A stretch of 64,000 bases of DNA from SH-MAG3 sp036374995 (GCA_036374995.1 DASUSS010000101.1:23936-87935), one strand, 5' to 3'; shown: positions 1 through 8,956, counted from the first letter of the stretch. Translations and numbers: made by a program. The notes: generated by a model not told the origin, from the sequence alone.

Positions 1-362
1 TGCCACGCGTCGTGGGCGCGGTACAGGGGGGCGGGTCAGGACAGACTCGCGACGCGCGAGTCGTCCTGGGACAGATCGAGGCTGGCCTCGATGCGATGAC
101 GTTCGCCCGGCGCATTCCCGTGGTCATCGGCCTGAGCCACGACGACGCAGGCCGCATCTGGGTTGCGCGCACGCCGGACGTGTGGGGGCGATCGCCGATA
201 CTCGACGTATTCTCACCGGCGGGAGAGTATCTCGGGACGACAAGTGCATTGCCCCGTCTGCCCGATGCGTTCGGGCCGGGCGGGCTCGCCGCGTTCATCG
301 AGAAAGACGAGCTGGACGTGGCGTACGTGCGGGTGATCCGGCTGGAGCTGAATGAGCAGTGA
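1..362 (+). CDS. C-terminal part of a six-bladed beta-propeller protein (5' end outside window)
   Basis: The reading frame is open to the left edge, so only the last 119 or so residues are present. The tail IPVVIGLSHDDAGRIWVAR, followed by a DVFSPAGEYLG strand and a DAFGPGG/ELDV ending, aligns block by block with the C-terminus of the protein at 3206-4438 (IPVIAGVAVDWAGRIWV, DVIAPAAEYIG, AAFGPDG, ELDV). The two are therefore paralogues of the secreted six-bladed propeller type common in Gemmatimonadota. The family is extracytoplasmic; substrates are generally unknown. The gene ends with TGA and is followed by about 250 bp with no gene I can support before a convergent gene. Confidence 0.75.
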   Translation, partial: PRVVGAVQGGGSGQTRDARVVLGQIEAGLDAMTFARRIPVVIGLSHDDAGRIWVARTPDVWGRSPILDVFSPAGEYLGTTSALPRLPDAFGPGGLAAFIEKDELDVAYVRVIRLELNEQ

Positions 363-615
363 TGAGCGCGTCCAGCTCTCGGGTGATCCGACCTCGGGGC
401 GCAGCGTGTCCGCGGTGCGTGCGGCGCGAGCGGAACAGGTACGGCGCGGGTGAATGGTGCCAGGAGAAGGAGCAGCAGAACCGTCGTCACCATCCCCCGT
501 TGACGTGTGTGCGAACCGGCCGTGCAAAGTCGTTCGCATCCGCGTGCCGTGCGAAGCGTTCCGGGACGAGTGTGCGCGAACCCGGGACTTCCCCTGCGAG
601 TCGACCGTCAGCCCG

Positions 616-1164
616 CTACCAGCTCCATGTTACCCTCGCTGTAAGCGGCACCACAGCGAATCCGCTCTGGGTGCGACCCGCCTCCTCGGACACCTCTCCC
701 CAGTAGATGCGCGGCCCCACACGAACGGCTCCGAATCGGTAATGCAGAGAAGAGTAGATGCCCTTGAAGATCGACTCGTACTCCGTCGGGGGATGATAGA
801 ACCAGCCGGCACGTACGCCGCCGTCGACTTCGATCCGGCTCGCGGGCTGGACCCGGAGGAATGCAGCGCCACTCAGCAGCTCGATGAACGACGGCGTGCT
901 GCCGTCTCCCGTGATCTCACCCGATGAGGTCATGAAGCCCGCCTGTGCTCCTCCGGTCACCTCGATACCCAGTGCGACGCGGGGACCTGTCAGTCGGGAA
1001 TACGCGAGAGATGCGCCCAGGATTCCGAGCTCGAGCGAGAGCCGATTGAGTCCATCGCTGAGTGCCGCGTCGGGCCTGGGGATCCGCAGGCGCTGGGCAG
1101 CCGCCTCCGTGCTGAAGCCGACGTGCAGCCCGATCAGGAGGAGAACGATGCCACGATGTTTCAT
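616..1164 (-). CDS. Secreted, putative outer-membrane protein of unknown function
   Basis: This 182-residue protein starts with a signal peptide (basic MKHRG, hydrophobic IVLLLIGLHVGF, then AAAQ before the likely cleavage site). The rest alternates short hydrophobic and polar stretches (SLELGILGASLAYSRL, ALGIEVTGGAQAGF, HYRFGAVRVGPRIYWG) and ends in an aromatic TWSW. That pattern suggests a small outer-membrane beta-barrel. I do not recognise a named family. It lies 43 bp downstream of another secreted protein on the same strand, so the two are probably one transcript. The Shine-Dalgarno sequence ahead of the ATG is weak. Confidence 0.6.
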   Translation of the reverse strand: MKHRGIVLLLIGLHVGFSTEAAAQRLRIPRPDAALSDGLNRLSLELGILGASLAYSRLTGPRVALGIEVTGGAQAGFMTSSGEITGDGSTPSFIELLSGAAFLRVQPASRIEVDGGVRAGWFYHPPTEYESIFKGIYSSLHYRFGAVRVGPRIYWGEVSEEAGRTQSGFAVVPLTARVTWSW

Positions 1165-1207
1165 CGGTGCCGTCCCTGAATGAGTTTACGCAGGCTATCG
1201 CGTCTGC

Positions 1208-1759
1208 TCAGCGGATTCTGAAGCCGACGCCGAGGCTCCCAAGCCGAAAACGATCCCGCTGGTAACTGGGAATGACAATTCCACGAGCGGAGACAACAAG
1301 CCAGACACGCGACCCTACAGCTGCTGCCGCATCGACATGACCCAGAGCACCCATGACCGTAGTCTCGTCACTGACGACAGCCGGTCCAATGAGACCACGG
1401 AGCCCGCCACCGGAAGTCTCCCAGCCGATGGTTGCCGACCAGACCGCGAAACTCGGAAAGGGCGGAACGCAGCCACCGTTCGACGCAGGCAGGCACGCCG
1501 CCAGGGGTCCGCTGCCCTGAATGCCCGTGCTCAGGGCCGCCACTACTCCGCCGCTATCGAACGAATACACACGAGCAGCAAAGAGAACGTCGACCGTGAG
1601 ACCCGTATCATTGCTGCGGTAGGTCCCGTCGGTGCTGCCACTGCCGCGGCCAACCGAGACCTCCACAGAATACGGCCCGGGGACCTGCCCGGCCGCCATT
1701 GAACCTGGCCCCGCCATGAGCGCGACCATGCTGGCCAGGGTGTACGAACGGATTCGCAT
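1208..1759 (-). CDS. Secreted, putative outer-membrane protein of unknown function
   Basis: This 183-residue protein has an N-terminal signal peptide (MRIRSYTLASMVALMAG, then MAAGQ) and a Gly/Ser-rich body with repeating amphipathic strands, ending GSLGVGFRIR, as in small outer-membrane barrels. A GGAGG box sits six bases ahead of the ATG and fixes the start. One Cys pair in the middle (ACLPASNGGC) could form a disulfide. It is upstream of the similar-sized gene at 616-1164, and both point away from the beta-propeller genes. Function is unknown; the barrel assignment comes from sequence texture only. Confidence 0.6.
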   Translation of the reverse strand: MRIRSYTLASMVALMAGPGSMAAGQVPGPYSVEVSVGRGSGSTDGTYRSNDTGLTVDVLFAARVYSFDSGGVVAALSTGIQGSGPLAACLPASNGGCVPPFPSFAVWSATIGWETSGGGLRGLIGPAVVSDETTVMGALGHVDAAAAVGSRVWLVVSARGIVIPSYQRDRFRLGSLGVGFRIR

Positions 1760-1813
1760 GTCACGCCTCCATTGCGTGAAGGGCAGTGGCAGGGTCCGCG
1801 CGCAGGGCTCCTG

Positions 1814-2977
1814 CTACATCAGCCGATGCACCGAAACATACTCCTCGTCGAGCGCGTCACGACTCAGCACTGCGATCCGGTCGCCAGCGATGTCGAGGAT
1901 CCTCGACGAGGCAGGCAGCGTGAGGCGTCCGTCCACCGCACCGTCCGTTCCGATCACGATCCAGTCGCGCTCGACAGCGGCCGGCCGCGCGTACGAGCCG
2001 ATCCAGATGCGCCCGGCATCATCCAGGGCGAGATCCGCGAACGCGGGGTATGTCGAGCGGTAGGGCACATCCGCCAGTGCGCGCCGCAGCTCCTCCGGCG
2101 CCTGGGATCGGCTCGCCAGCACGTCCTGACGCCAGCGCTCGACATCCGCGGGATCGACTTCTGCTCGGACTCCGCCCGCGATCCGCATTTCGAGCTCGCC
2201 ATCGGCGCCATACACGACGACATCGAGCGTGTCCGTGCTGCCGATCGCGAAGCGGCCGTTCCTGCCCGCGTACGCGGCCGAGCCGCCGAACCCGACCGGC
2301 GATCTGCTCGCTCCCCGCGGGATCGCGATGAACGCCCATTCCGTCGCCGGCCACATGCCGAGCGTATCCGCGCGCGCACCATCCGCATCGAACAGCATCA
2401 GCGGAATCGTGTCCCTCGCCTCACCGCCTGCGGCGAATACGCGCAGGTCGGCGTAGACGGCTGCGATGCGACCGTCGTTCAACTCCGCGAGCGGCTGGAG
2501 GTCGACGATGCGGTTCGGCGGCGACAGCGGCCGCGTCTCGATGACGCTCCCGTCCACCGTCATGCGCGTGAGCCGGCCCTGCCGCGGATCATAGACGAGG
2601 ATGTTGCCGGACGTGTCGACATCCAGTGCGGAGATCCAGGCGAACTCACCGGGGCCTTCGCCGCTGCCGCCGCTGCGGTGCGCGAGCGCGCCGCTCGCAT
2701 CGAGCACGAGGATCTCGCTCGTGCCGGCGTTGGCCAGGGCGAGGTCACCGCCCTCGAGGAAGCGCGCCGCCGTGACATGGAACAGCTCGTGCCGCGCAGC
2801 GGTCGTGAAGACCTCCTCGGCGTGCAGCTGCGGCACACGCTCCGGCGGAAGCGATCGCAGGTTGACGTGGAGAACTCCAGCAACGTTCGTCACGGTCGAG
2901 CCGGTGTCGTTTCGCCCCGCCTCGCCCGCGCACGCGAGCAGCAGCACGCTGACGCCGATGGCAGCAGTCCTGGTCAT
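1814..2977 (-). CDS. Six-bladed beta-propeller lipoprotein
   Basis: This 387-residue protein begins MTRTAAIGVSVLLLAC, a clear lipobox (LLAC) that predicts lipid anchoring at Cys16. The body shows propeller blades: LANAGTSEILVLDASGAL, GSGEGPGEFAWISALDVD, GNILVYDPRQGRLTRM, and later LALDDAGRIWIGSYARPA. The string GxGEGPGEF is the hallmark of the Gemmatimonadota/Bacteroidota six-bladed propeller family and recurs in the divergent gene at 3206 (GREGRGPGEF). I placed the start at the ATG giving the lipobox; the frame runs open much further upstream, but that stretch is antisense to the divergent gene. It was probably paired with gene 3206 by duplication and inversion. The ligand is unknown. Confidence 0.75.
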   Translation of the reverse strand: MTRTAAIGVSVLLLACAGEAGRNDTGSTVTNVAGVLHVNLRSLPPERVPQLHAEEVFTTAARHELFHVTAARFLEGGDLALANAGTSEILVLDASGALAHRSGGSGEGPGEFAWISALDVDTSGNILVYDPRQGRLTRMTVDGSVIETRPLSPPNRIVDLQPLAELNDGRIAAVYADLRVFAAGGEARDTIPLMLFDADGARADTLGMWPATEWAFIAIPRGASRSPVGFGGSAAYAGRNGRFAIGSTDTLDVVVYGADGELEMRIAGGVRAEVDPADVERWRQDVLASRSQAPEELRRALADVPYRSTYPAFADLALDDAGRIWIGSYARPAAVERDWIVIGTDGAVDGRLTLPASSRILDIAGDRIAVLSRDALDEEYVSVHRLM

Positions 2978-3205
2978 GATCCCGTGTCCGGAGTATGCCG
3001 AGGCGTCTGTATTAACGTGGGCCTCCGAAGCAGCGCAAGAGCGGCAAGTGGTGGCGCGAATCCGCGATTCGAACACTCGTGCTGCGACTCGTTCGACTTC
3101 CGTCGCAGACGAGTCCCGGGGATTCGTTTCCTCGCGTTCGCCGGTGAAAGGACACGATCCGGAACGGCCGGCGTCTTCGTCCGGAACCCACTGCCGGGAG
3201 GAACC

Positions 3206-4438
3206 ATGTCGGCATGCATGCGCAGCGGTGCGGCTGCACTCGGTGCGTGCGCGCTCGTGCTGAACGTCGCGAACACGGCGTGCGCGCAGAACGCCTCCGA
3301 TCTGCCTGCGCAGGACCGCCCGATCCTGCTCGACATGCGGGACCTCCACGCCATCGGCGGCATGGATGCGGAGCCGTGGGCACAGTTCGGTTCCGTCGCG
3401 CAGGTCGCATTCGACGGGCGCGGTCTGTTGTACATCCTCGATCGGGTGGCGCAGCGGGTGGTCGTGATCGATGAGAATGGCCGGCTGGTCCGGACGCTGG
3501 GCCGTGAAGGGAGAGGGCCGGGGGAGTTCATTGCACCCGGATCCATGGCCGTATTCGACGACGGCTCGGTGATCGTATACGATCTCATCCGCCGCACGTT
3601 CTCGGCGTTCGATTCGGCGGGAGCACTGCGCTTCGACGTGCGTGTGCCGCTCGATCACGGGGCGCCGGACGCGATCTTCCCGCTGCCGGACGGCCGACTG
3701 GTCGCGAATGCAATCGTGTTTCGCGTCGATGGTGCCCCGCACTTCCGGACGTCCCGCGGCATGACTCCGACCTCGCGCGGCCGCGTGCTCGTCTTTTCAG
3801 CCGATGCCCGCACGCCGGGCACGATTGCGGATACCTACACGCCCGGGCAGGCGCCGGTTGTCGGCGGGGCGCCGGTGCGGATCGCGTTTCAGCCCGCGTT
3901 CTCGATGGCGGTGAGCCGGGACGGCAGGATCGTCTTCGCCGACTCGACGACCTATACGCTGCACCTGCTCCACACGGCCGGCCCGCAGACTCTGATCCGA
4001 CGTCCGCTTCAGCCGCGCCGGGTGACAGAGGAGGATCGCCGCAATGAGCGCGAGCGCCAGCTTGCGCTGCTCGATGCGCCTGACGCACGGGCGATGGGCG
4101 CCTCACTCGGCGGGTCGGTCGACAGGCGAGCCGCGCTGGAGCGGGAACGTGAGCAGCTGCGGCAGATGCGTTTCGCTTCCGAGATCCCCGTGATCGCCGG
4201 CGTTGCCGTGGACTGGGCGGGCCGTATCTGGGTACAGCGGACGGGGAGGCGCGTCGGCGAACCGGGTCCCATCGATGTCATTGCGCCCGCGGCCGAGTAC
4301 ATCGGCACCGTCACGTCCGGCTTCGGACTGCCCGCCGCGTTCGGGCCGGATGGTCGCGTGGCCTTCATCGACACCGATGAACTCGACGTGCAGCGGATCC
4401 GCGTCGCGCGCGTCCGGTCGCCGGCACTTCGCGACTGA
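3206..4438 (+). CDS. Secreted six-bladed beta-propeller protein
   Basis: This 410-residue protein starts at an ATG five bases after GGGAGG. A signal peptide (ALGACALVLNVANTACAQ) is followed by propeller blades: VAQVAFDGRGLLYILDRV, GREGRGPGEFIAPGSMAVF, GSVIVYDLIRRTFSAFD, FSMAVSRDGRIVFADS and VAVDWAGRIWVQR. An Arg/Glu-rich helical insertion (about residues 270-325) interrupts the last blades. Its C-terminus matches the partial gene at the left edge, so the window holds at least three family members within 4.4 kb. It is divergent from the lipoprotein paralogue, sharing a 228-bp intergenic region. Function is inferred only as extracytoplasmic binding or recognition. Confidence 0.78.
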   Translation: MSACMRSGAAALGACALVLNVANTACAQNASDLPAQDRPILLDMRDLHAIGGMDAEPWAQFGSVAQVAFDGRGLLYILDRVAQRVVVIDENGRLVRTLGREGRGPGEFIAPGSMAVFDDGSVIVYDLIRRTFSAFDSAGALRFDVRVPLDHGAPDAIFPLPDGRLVANAIVFRVDGAPHFRTSRGMTPTSRGRVLVFSADARTPGTIADTYTPGQAPVVGGAPVRIAFQPAFSMAVSRDGRIVFADSTTYTLHLLHTAGPQTLIRRPLQPRRVTEEDRRNERERQLALLDAPDARAMGASLGGSVDRRAALEREREQLRQMRFASEIPVIAGVAVDWAGRIWVQRTGRRVGEPGPIDVIAPAAEYIGTVTSGFGLPAAFGPDGRVAFIDTDELDVQRIRVARVRSPALRD

Positions 4439-4469
4439 ATGCATCCGAATCGGGGTTCAGGAGCAGCTG

Positions 4470-5210
4470 TCAGCCGTCTTCCTGATCGCTGTTGCTGCTG
4501 AGGTCACCCGGCTCGGTCTCCGCGACGGCGCGCATCCGTTCCAGCGCTGTCAGAACGCTCTCCTGTGTTTGTCGGGCGGCTGCCTGCCATGCCGCGCGGC
4601 CGGCGAGAGCCCCGGCAGCCAACCCTGCCAGCATGCCCACATTGGAGCTCAGTGTGACCGCCACCGCCGAGTATCCTCCGACGGCCACCGCCGCGTTCGC
4701 CAGGATGGTCCCGACTACACCGACCCCGGCGAAAAAACCGACCAGCGTGCCGCCCGTGAGCAGCCCGATCCTGGTGAGCCGGCGGTTCACGGCCACGGCC
4801 ATGGCGGTGCCACGGCTGCCAGAGGTCACCTGGATGAGAGAATGGCCTCGGTGCGACAGGCGCCACAGCCCGGTCGTCGCGTTCTCGATCGTGCCACCGG
4901 TGGTCGCCAGCGCGAACTGTGCCTGCGCCAGCATCTCGGTGGCCTGGGCCGCTGATACCTGCCGGGTAAGCGAGCTTTCGGCAGACAGCACGCCGGCAGG
5001 GCCGAAAATCCCTCCGCCCGGAGTTCGGGTCGAACGCAGGGCACGTACTGCTGCCCGGAACTCGGCTGGTGCGATTCCAACTTCCGCTGCAATCCGCTCG
5101 GCCTGAGCCATGGAGATGTGCTCATCGACTGGAGCACGTGCCTGGCGCTCGGCGGCGGACTTCAGCGCAACGGCCAGGTCTGCGCGTGAAATCGAATCCT
5201 CGGTGTTCAC
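4470..5210 (-). CDS. Membrane protein of unknown function at the end of the ECF operon
   Basis: This 246-residue protein uses a GTG start seven bases after GAAGG. The N-terminal 70 residues look soluble and helical (QAERIAAEVGIAPAEFRAAV). The middle carries two adjacent membrane segments at about residues 140-200 (IGLLTGGTLVGFFAGVGVV, then a Gly/Ala-rich stretch), and the end is acidic (SSNSDQEDG). I do not recognise the family. It lies 71 bp downstream of the anti-sigma gene on the same strand, so it may be the last gene of the TonB receptor/sigma operon. Convergent with the beta-propeller gene 31 bp away. Confidence 0.6.
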   Translation of the reverse strand: MNTEDSISRADLAVALKSAAERQARAPVDEHISMAQAERIAAEVGIAPAEFRAAVRALRSTRTPGGGIFGPAGVLSAESSLTRQVSAAQATEMLAQAQFALATTGGTIENATTGLWRLSHRGHSLIQVTSGSRGTAMAVAVNRRLTRIGLLTGGTLVGFFAGVGVVGTILANAAVAVGGYSAVAVTLSSNVGMLAGLAAGALAGRAAWQAAARQTQESVLTALERMRAVAETEPGDLSSNSDQEDG

Positions 5211-5281
5211 ATTCCGGCCTTCACCGCGGGGAGGAGGATCTGATTCTGCCGCTCCACTGATGGCCTGTCGATCGACTGCAT

Positions 5282-5986
5282 CTACGGTCCGAATCGTATG
5301 ACGCGCGGCAGCTGCCCGGTCGGGATGTCCACTGCCGGTTCCCCACCGATCTGCACGCGTACGCGGCGCAGCTGTTCGGGCAGCGTGATCTCGTACGTCG
5401 CGCGCGTGCCGGAATTGCCGATGCGCAGGCCCGACGCGAGCACGACCAGCTCGACCGGACCCGACGCGTCGCGGACGCGCGCGGTGACGGAGCTGCCGCT
5501 GTGCGTTTGCAGACGCACCTCGCCACCCGCCCGGCCATCGATGACCTCGATCACCAGCTCGCCGCCCGCCGGCACGAACTCGATACCGGACGAGACCGGC
5601 TCGGCCGGTGGATCGACCGGTGCTGTCGACCCGAGCGTTGCGGCGATCCAGTCGAGCAGCCGGACACCGGCGGGCGACGCGACGAGCGCGCCGCCGGCGA
5701 GCAGCGCGGCCAGCGCCGCGGCCGAGAGCCATGCGCGCGGGATGTGCCGCGATCGATGTGCGCCCGGCAGCGGTGGCCGCATGGCCGGCATGGGCGGGTC
5801 GGCAGCACGCAGCACCGCGTGCAGCGACCGGGTCCGACGCTCGAGCGTGTCCAGCCGGGTCCGACACACGTCGCACGTATCGAGGTGCGGTCGCGCGTGC
5901 GACCGTTCGAGCTCGGACGCCTGGTCATCCAGTACGCGCACGAGCACATCATCGCCGACATGCGGGTCCATTGTGGGTGCAGTCAT
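5282..5986 (-). CDS. Membrane-bound anti-sigma factor with zinc-finger-like motif
   Basis: This 234-residue protein has the anti-sigma HxxxCxxC motif near the N-terminus (H34, C38, C41), one membrane helix at about residues 84-103 (RAWLSAAALAALLAGGALVA) and a periplasmic C-terminal domain of beta character. This is the layout of zinc-binding anti-sigma factors that hold an ECF sigma factor at the membrane. Its ATG overlaps the stop of the sigma gene by 4 bp (ATGA), which implies translational coupling and balanced amounts. The signal sensed by the periplasmic domain is unknown. A role in TonB-receptor control is inferred from position. Confidence 0.85.
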   Translation of the reverse strand: MTAPTMDPHVGDDVLVRVLDDQASELERSHARPHLDTCDVCRTRLDTLERRTRSLHAVLRAADPPMPAMRPPLPGAHRSRHIPRAWLSAAALAALLAGGALVASPAGVRLLDWIAATLGSTAPVDPPAEPVSSGIEFVPAGGELVIEVIDGRAGGEVRLQTHSGSSVTARVRDASGPVELVVLASGLRIGNSGTRATYEITLPEQLRRVRVQIGGEPAVDIPTGQLPRVIRFGP

Positions 5987-6483
5987 GTGGACGTCTCCCT
6001 GTCGAGGCGCAGCTCGGCGGCCAGCTTGTCGAGAGCGCGGGCAATCATGGTGCCTACCGAGCCGGTCGTCGTCCCGACGGCGGCGGCAATCTCGCGGTGC
6101 GCGAAGCCCTCCTCGCGCATGAGCAGCACGGTGCGCTCCTTCATGCTGAGGTGGGCGAGCGCGGCGTGAACACTGCGCGCACGATCCGCGGCGACGAACG
6201 CTTCATCGGCCGCAGGCTGCGGGTCGGCATGCGGCACGCGCCCGGCCGCGGTACTGAGCAGTCGCAGCCTGCGATTGTGTGTGCGCGCCGCCTCGAGCGC
6301 GGCGTTCCGGCCGACGCGGAACAGCCAGGCCCGCACGTTGTTGGTGACCGGCGGCCGCTCGACGTAGCGCACGAACGCGAGCTGTGCCGCATCCGCTGCA
6401 CGGTCCGGGTCGCCCGTGAGGCGCGTGAGGAATCGCCACAGGGATTCATGATGCTCCCGGAACAGTACCGTCACGTCGGTCAT
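5983..6483 (-). CDS. RNA polymerase ECF-type sigma factor
   Basis: This 166-residue protein has the two helical domains of ECF sigma factors. Region 2 covers about residues 5-70 (LFREHHESLWRFLTRLTG, then VRAWLFRVGRNAALEAAR). Region 4 covers about residues 105-160 (LSMKERTVLLMREEGFAHREI, followed by a TTTGSVGTMIARALDKL helix-turn-helix). It starts one base after the stop of the TonB-receptor gene and overlaps the anti-sigma gene by 4 bp. Unusually, receptor, sigma and anti-sigma are thus on one transcript, receptor first. The sigma factor probably drives this operon and perhaps the divergent lipoprotein. Confidence 0.9.
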   Translation of the reverse strand: MTDVTVLFREHHESLWRFLTRLTGDPDRAADAAQLAFVRYVERPPVTNNVRAWLFRVGRNAALEAARTHNRRLRLLSTAAGRVPHADPQPAADEAFVAADRARSVHAALAHLSMKERTVLLMREEGFAHREIAAAVGTTTGSVGTMIARALDKLAAELRLDRETST

Positions 6484-6484
6484 C

Positions 6485-8956
6485 TCAGAACGCGAAGCGC
6501 AGACCGATCAACGGCAGGCGCGGCAGACCGGGGTGGAACTTATCGAAGCCCTCGATCTCTACGGGCGCGCCATTCGCACAATCGCCTCCGCACCAGGGCG
6601 GCTCGAAGTGCGCATAGCGACCCTGGTTTTCGGCGCCCAGCACATTGCGCAGCTGCACGAAGCCACCCAGCGTCCAGCCGCTGAAGCGGCGCGACCAGTC
6701 GAGCGCGAAGTCCAGGCTGCTCGTCGCATCCCGCCGGCGCGCGTTGCGGGACTCGCGGGACGGCGGTGTGAGCCAGGTGCACGCGCCGGTCGCGTCGCAC
6801 TCGTAGTTGCCTTCGTGGAAGCGCGTGTACGGCGCACCCGCGGCATACGTGTACGCAGCACTCCACACCCAGCCGCGTCCGAGTGCCAGCGCGCTCGTCA
6901 GATCGACGACGTGCCGCTGATCCTCGTCGGCGGGAAAGTCGAAGCCGGCGGCGGACGCGTCCGCCGCGGCAAGGCTGTATCCGAACGAGCCGGTCCAGCG
7001 GCCTGCCAGCCGCCGGACAGAAACATCGATGCCGCGCGCGCGCGCATCGCCCACGACGAAGCTCCGGCGGCCGACATCGAGCCCGGGCGTCGGATCCTGA
7101 TGCGCCACGCCGCGGCTCCAGCGCAGCCACGCCGTTGCGCCGACCAGCCAGCGGGTCGACAGCCAGTGCTCGGCGGTCGCGGTTACCGTGCTCGAGCGCA
7201 GCGCCGGCACCTCATCGCCCGCAACGACCCAGAGCACCTCCGACGCGAAGTTGTCGAGGTCGGGCGACACACCGGCCGGAGCGATCGCCTGCTCGTAGTG
7301 GAAGCCGTGAGCGAACGCGGTGGATACGCTCGTGCGCGCGGATGGCTGCCAGCGAACCGCCACACGCGGCGCAACCCGCACGCGCGGCGTCGACCGCGCG
7401 CGCGACCCCGTCTCCAGCCGCGCGCCGCCGCTGACCTCAAGAGTGCCGACGTCCCAGCGCCGCTCGAGCCACAGAGCCGCGCGCACATTCGAGCCGTGCA
7501 GCTCCGTGGTATCCTGTACGGGAACCGTCCGCAATGTGCTGCGCGGCGCGGGGCCTCTGTAGTCGACGTGCACCCGCGACATTTCATAACCCCCCGTCCA
7601 GGCAGTGCGCTCCTCACGCTCCAGCTCGCCGCGCACCGTGAGGTGCACGAGCGTGTTGCTGGATGGAGAAGCAATTGGCGCGTCGAGCCCGGTCTGCTCC
7701 ACCGGCACGTTCCTGACCCGCGACGCGAATGTGGAGACACCGACCGTGTGACGCGTGCGCCGTCCGTGGACCGGCGTCAGCAGCGACACGCGCGCCAGGC
7801 CGCTGCCCCAGCGCGCGCGCGTGCCATGCAGGACGTCCGGCACATCGCCCGTCAGTGCGTCTACCTGCACGAGTGCACTCGCTTCGATCACACTCTGCTG
7901 GCCCACACGCTCATCGTAGCGGCCGGCGATGTCGAGGAATTCGTACGGGACCGCGACATCGTCCATGCCCAGCCGCTCCGCCAGCCGCGTGAGCAGGTCC
8001 AGATACGTGCGGCGCGCTGCGACCATGTATGCGCGCTCACCCGTGCTCGACGCATCATCGACCGCCAGCCGCGCGCTCACCAGCGATATCTCGCCGGCAG
8101 CATACTCCCCGTCGTCCTCGCCGGCACGCGTGCGCAGCTCGAGCGTCCCCGCGGCACCGCCCTCCACCGATACCGGCTGAGTACCCGCATGCAGGTATGC
8201 CGCGCCGATCGCATCGGGACTCACCGAGCCGAACGCACCGGCCGCATGCAGCGGATTGAAGAGGGGTATGCCATCGACGTAGATGCGCATCTGGTCGAAC
8301 GCTGCGCCCCGCATCCACAGCTCCGCACTGTACTCGTCGATCGTGCTCACGCCCGGCAGCCGCTGCAACGCACGGAACAGGTCGCTCTCACCCAGCGTGA
8401 CGCTTTCCCGGAGATCGCTGCGCGTGACCGCGCGCACGTCACCGGGCAGAAAGAGCCGCTGGCGGGCACGCACCGCAGCGATACGTGCAGCATCGGCGTC
8501 CTCGCCTGCCGGGTCGTGCACGAACGTCCGATCTCCACGGACATCGGCCGTGCCCGTGACATTCAGTGGCTCGAGCGCGACAGGCTCGATGGACAGTCCG
8601 AGCGAAACGCGCGGATCGTCCGGTCCCTGCACGGTCACGATGAGCTGCTGGGCGTGATAGCCGATGCGGCTCGCGCGGAGCGTATACCGGCCCCGCGCAA
8701 CGTCCGCGAACACGTATGAGCCGGTGCTGTCCGAGCGCGTCGTGCGTGCCGTGATCGAGGCCCGTGTGCTGGCCGACGCGGAGTCCGCGACGCCGATCCG
8801 CTCCAGCATCACGATCGCATCCTGCAACGGCTCACCCGTGCTCGCATCGACGATGCTCCCACGGACGTCGGCGCGGCCGACGGCCTGGCCGTTGATCGGC
8901 CCGGGCGGCACGGCCACCATCAGAAGGACACAGCCCACTCCGAACAGGCGGGTCAT
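6485..8956 (-). CDS. TonB-dependent outer-membrane receptor with CarboxypepD_reg-like N-terminal domain
   Basis: I chose the ATG at 8956, which gives a signal peptide (MTRLFGVGCVLLMVAVPPG, then INGQA) and a protein of 823 residues. Order of parts: a carboxypeptidase-regulatory-like fold (RGSIVDASTGEPLQDAIVML to QLIVTV), a linker with an HDPAGEDAD stretch, a TonB plug (DLFRALQRLPGVSTIDEYSA, then IYVDGIPLFNP), and a beta-barrel ending ALGLIGLRFAF-like with terminal Phe (LIGLRFAF). A disulfide-like pair (NYECDATGACTW) occurs in a late loop. The family imports bulky substrates across the outer membrane using TonB energy. I see no clear TonB box, and the substrate is unknown. It is directly fused into the sigma/anti-sigma operon. 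Confidence 0.85.
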   Translation of the reverse strand: MTRLFGVGCVLLMVAVPPGPINGQAVGRADVRGSIVDASTGEPLQDAIVMLERIGVADSASASTRASITARTTRSDSTGSYVFADVARGRYTLRASRIGYHAQQLIVTVQGPDDPRVSLGLSIEPVALEPLNVTGTADVRGDRTFVHDPAGEDADAARIAAVRARQRLFLPGDVRAVTRSDLRESVTLGESDLFRALQRLPGVSTIDEYSAELWMRGAAFDQMRIYVDGIPLFNPLHAAGAFGSVSPDAIGAAYLHAGTQPVSVEGGAAGTLELRTRAGEDDGEYAAGEISLVSARLAVDDASSTGERAYMVAARRTYLDLLTRLAERLGMDDVAVPYEFLDIAGRYDERVGQQSVIEASALVQVDALTGDVPDVLHGTRARWGSGLARVSLLTPVHGRRTRHTVGVSTFASRVRNVPVEQTGLDAPIASPSSNTLVHLTVRGELEREERTAWTGGYEMSRVHVDYRGPAPRSTLRTVPVQDTTELHGSNVRAALWLERRWDVGTLEVSGGARLETGSRARSTPRVRVAPRVAVRWQPSARTSVSTAFAHGFHYEQAIAPAGVSPDLDNFASEVLWVVAGDEVPALRSSTVTATAEHWLSTRWLVGATAWLRWSRGVAHQDPTPGLDVGRRSFVVGDARARGIDVSVRRLAGRWTGSFGYSLAAADASAAGFDFPADEDQRHVVDLTSALALGRGWVWSAAYTYAAGAPYTRFHEGNYECDATGACTWLTPPSRESRNARRRDATSSLDFALDWSRRFSGWTLGGFVQLRNVLGAENQGRYAHFEPPWCGGDCANGAPVEIEGFDKFHPGLPRLPLIGLRFAF

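Noticed and set aside
363..615. Possible small secreted protein on the minus strand (a leucine-run start near 490)
   Set aside because: Only the hydrophobic run looks good; the following text is a shadow of the convergent propeller gene.
3060..3130. GATTCGAAC string resembling a tRNA T-arm
   Set aside because: No acceptor stem, D-arm or anticodon arm can be formed around it.
1772..3205. Long plus-strand frame upstream of the beta-propeller gene
   Set aside because: It is antisense to the lipoprotein propeller gene, Arg-rich and without recognisable motifs; the real gene starts at 3206 with a Shine-Dalgarno sequence and signal peptide.
2978..3742. Minus-strand extension upstream of the lipoprotein propeller
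   Set aside because: It is antisense to the divergent gene, and the lipobox at the chosen start would be buried.
6533..8719. 728-codon plus-strand frame
   Set aside because: Complementary shadow of the TonB receptor gene; no domain or start signal.
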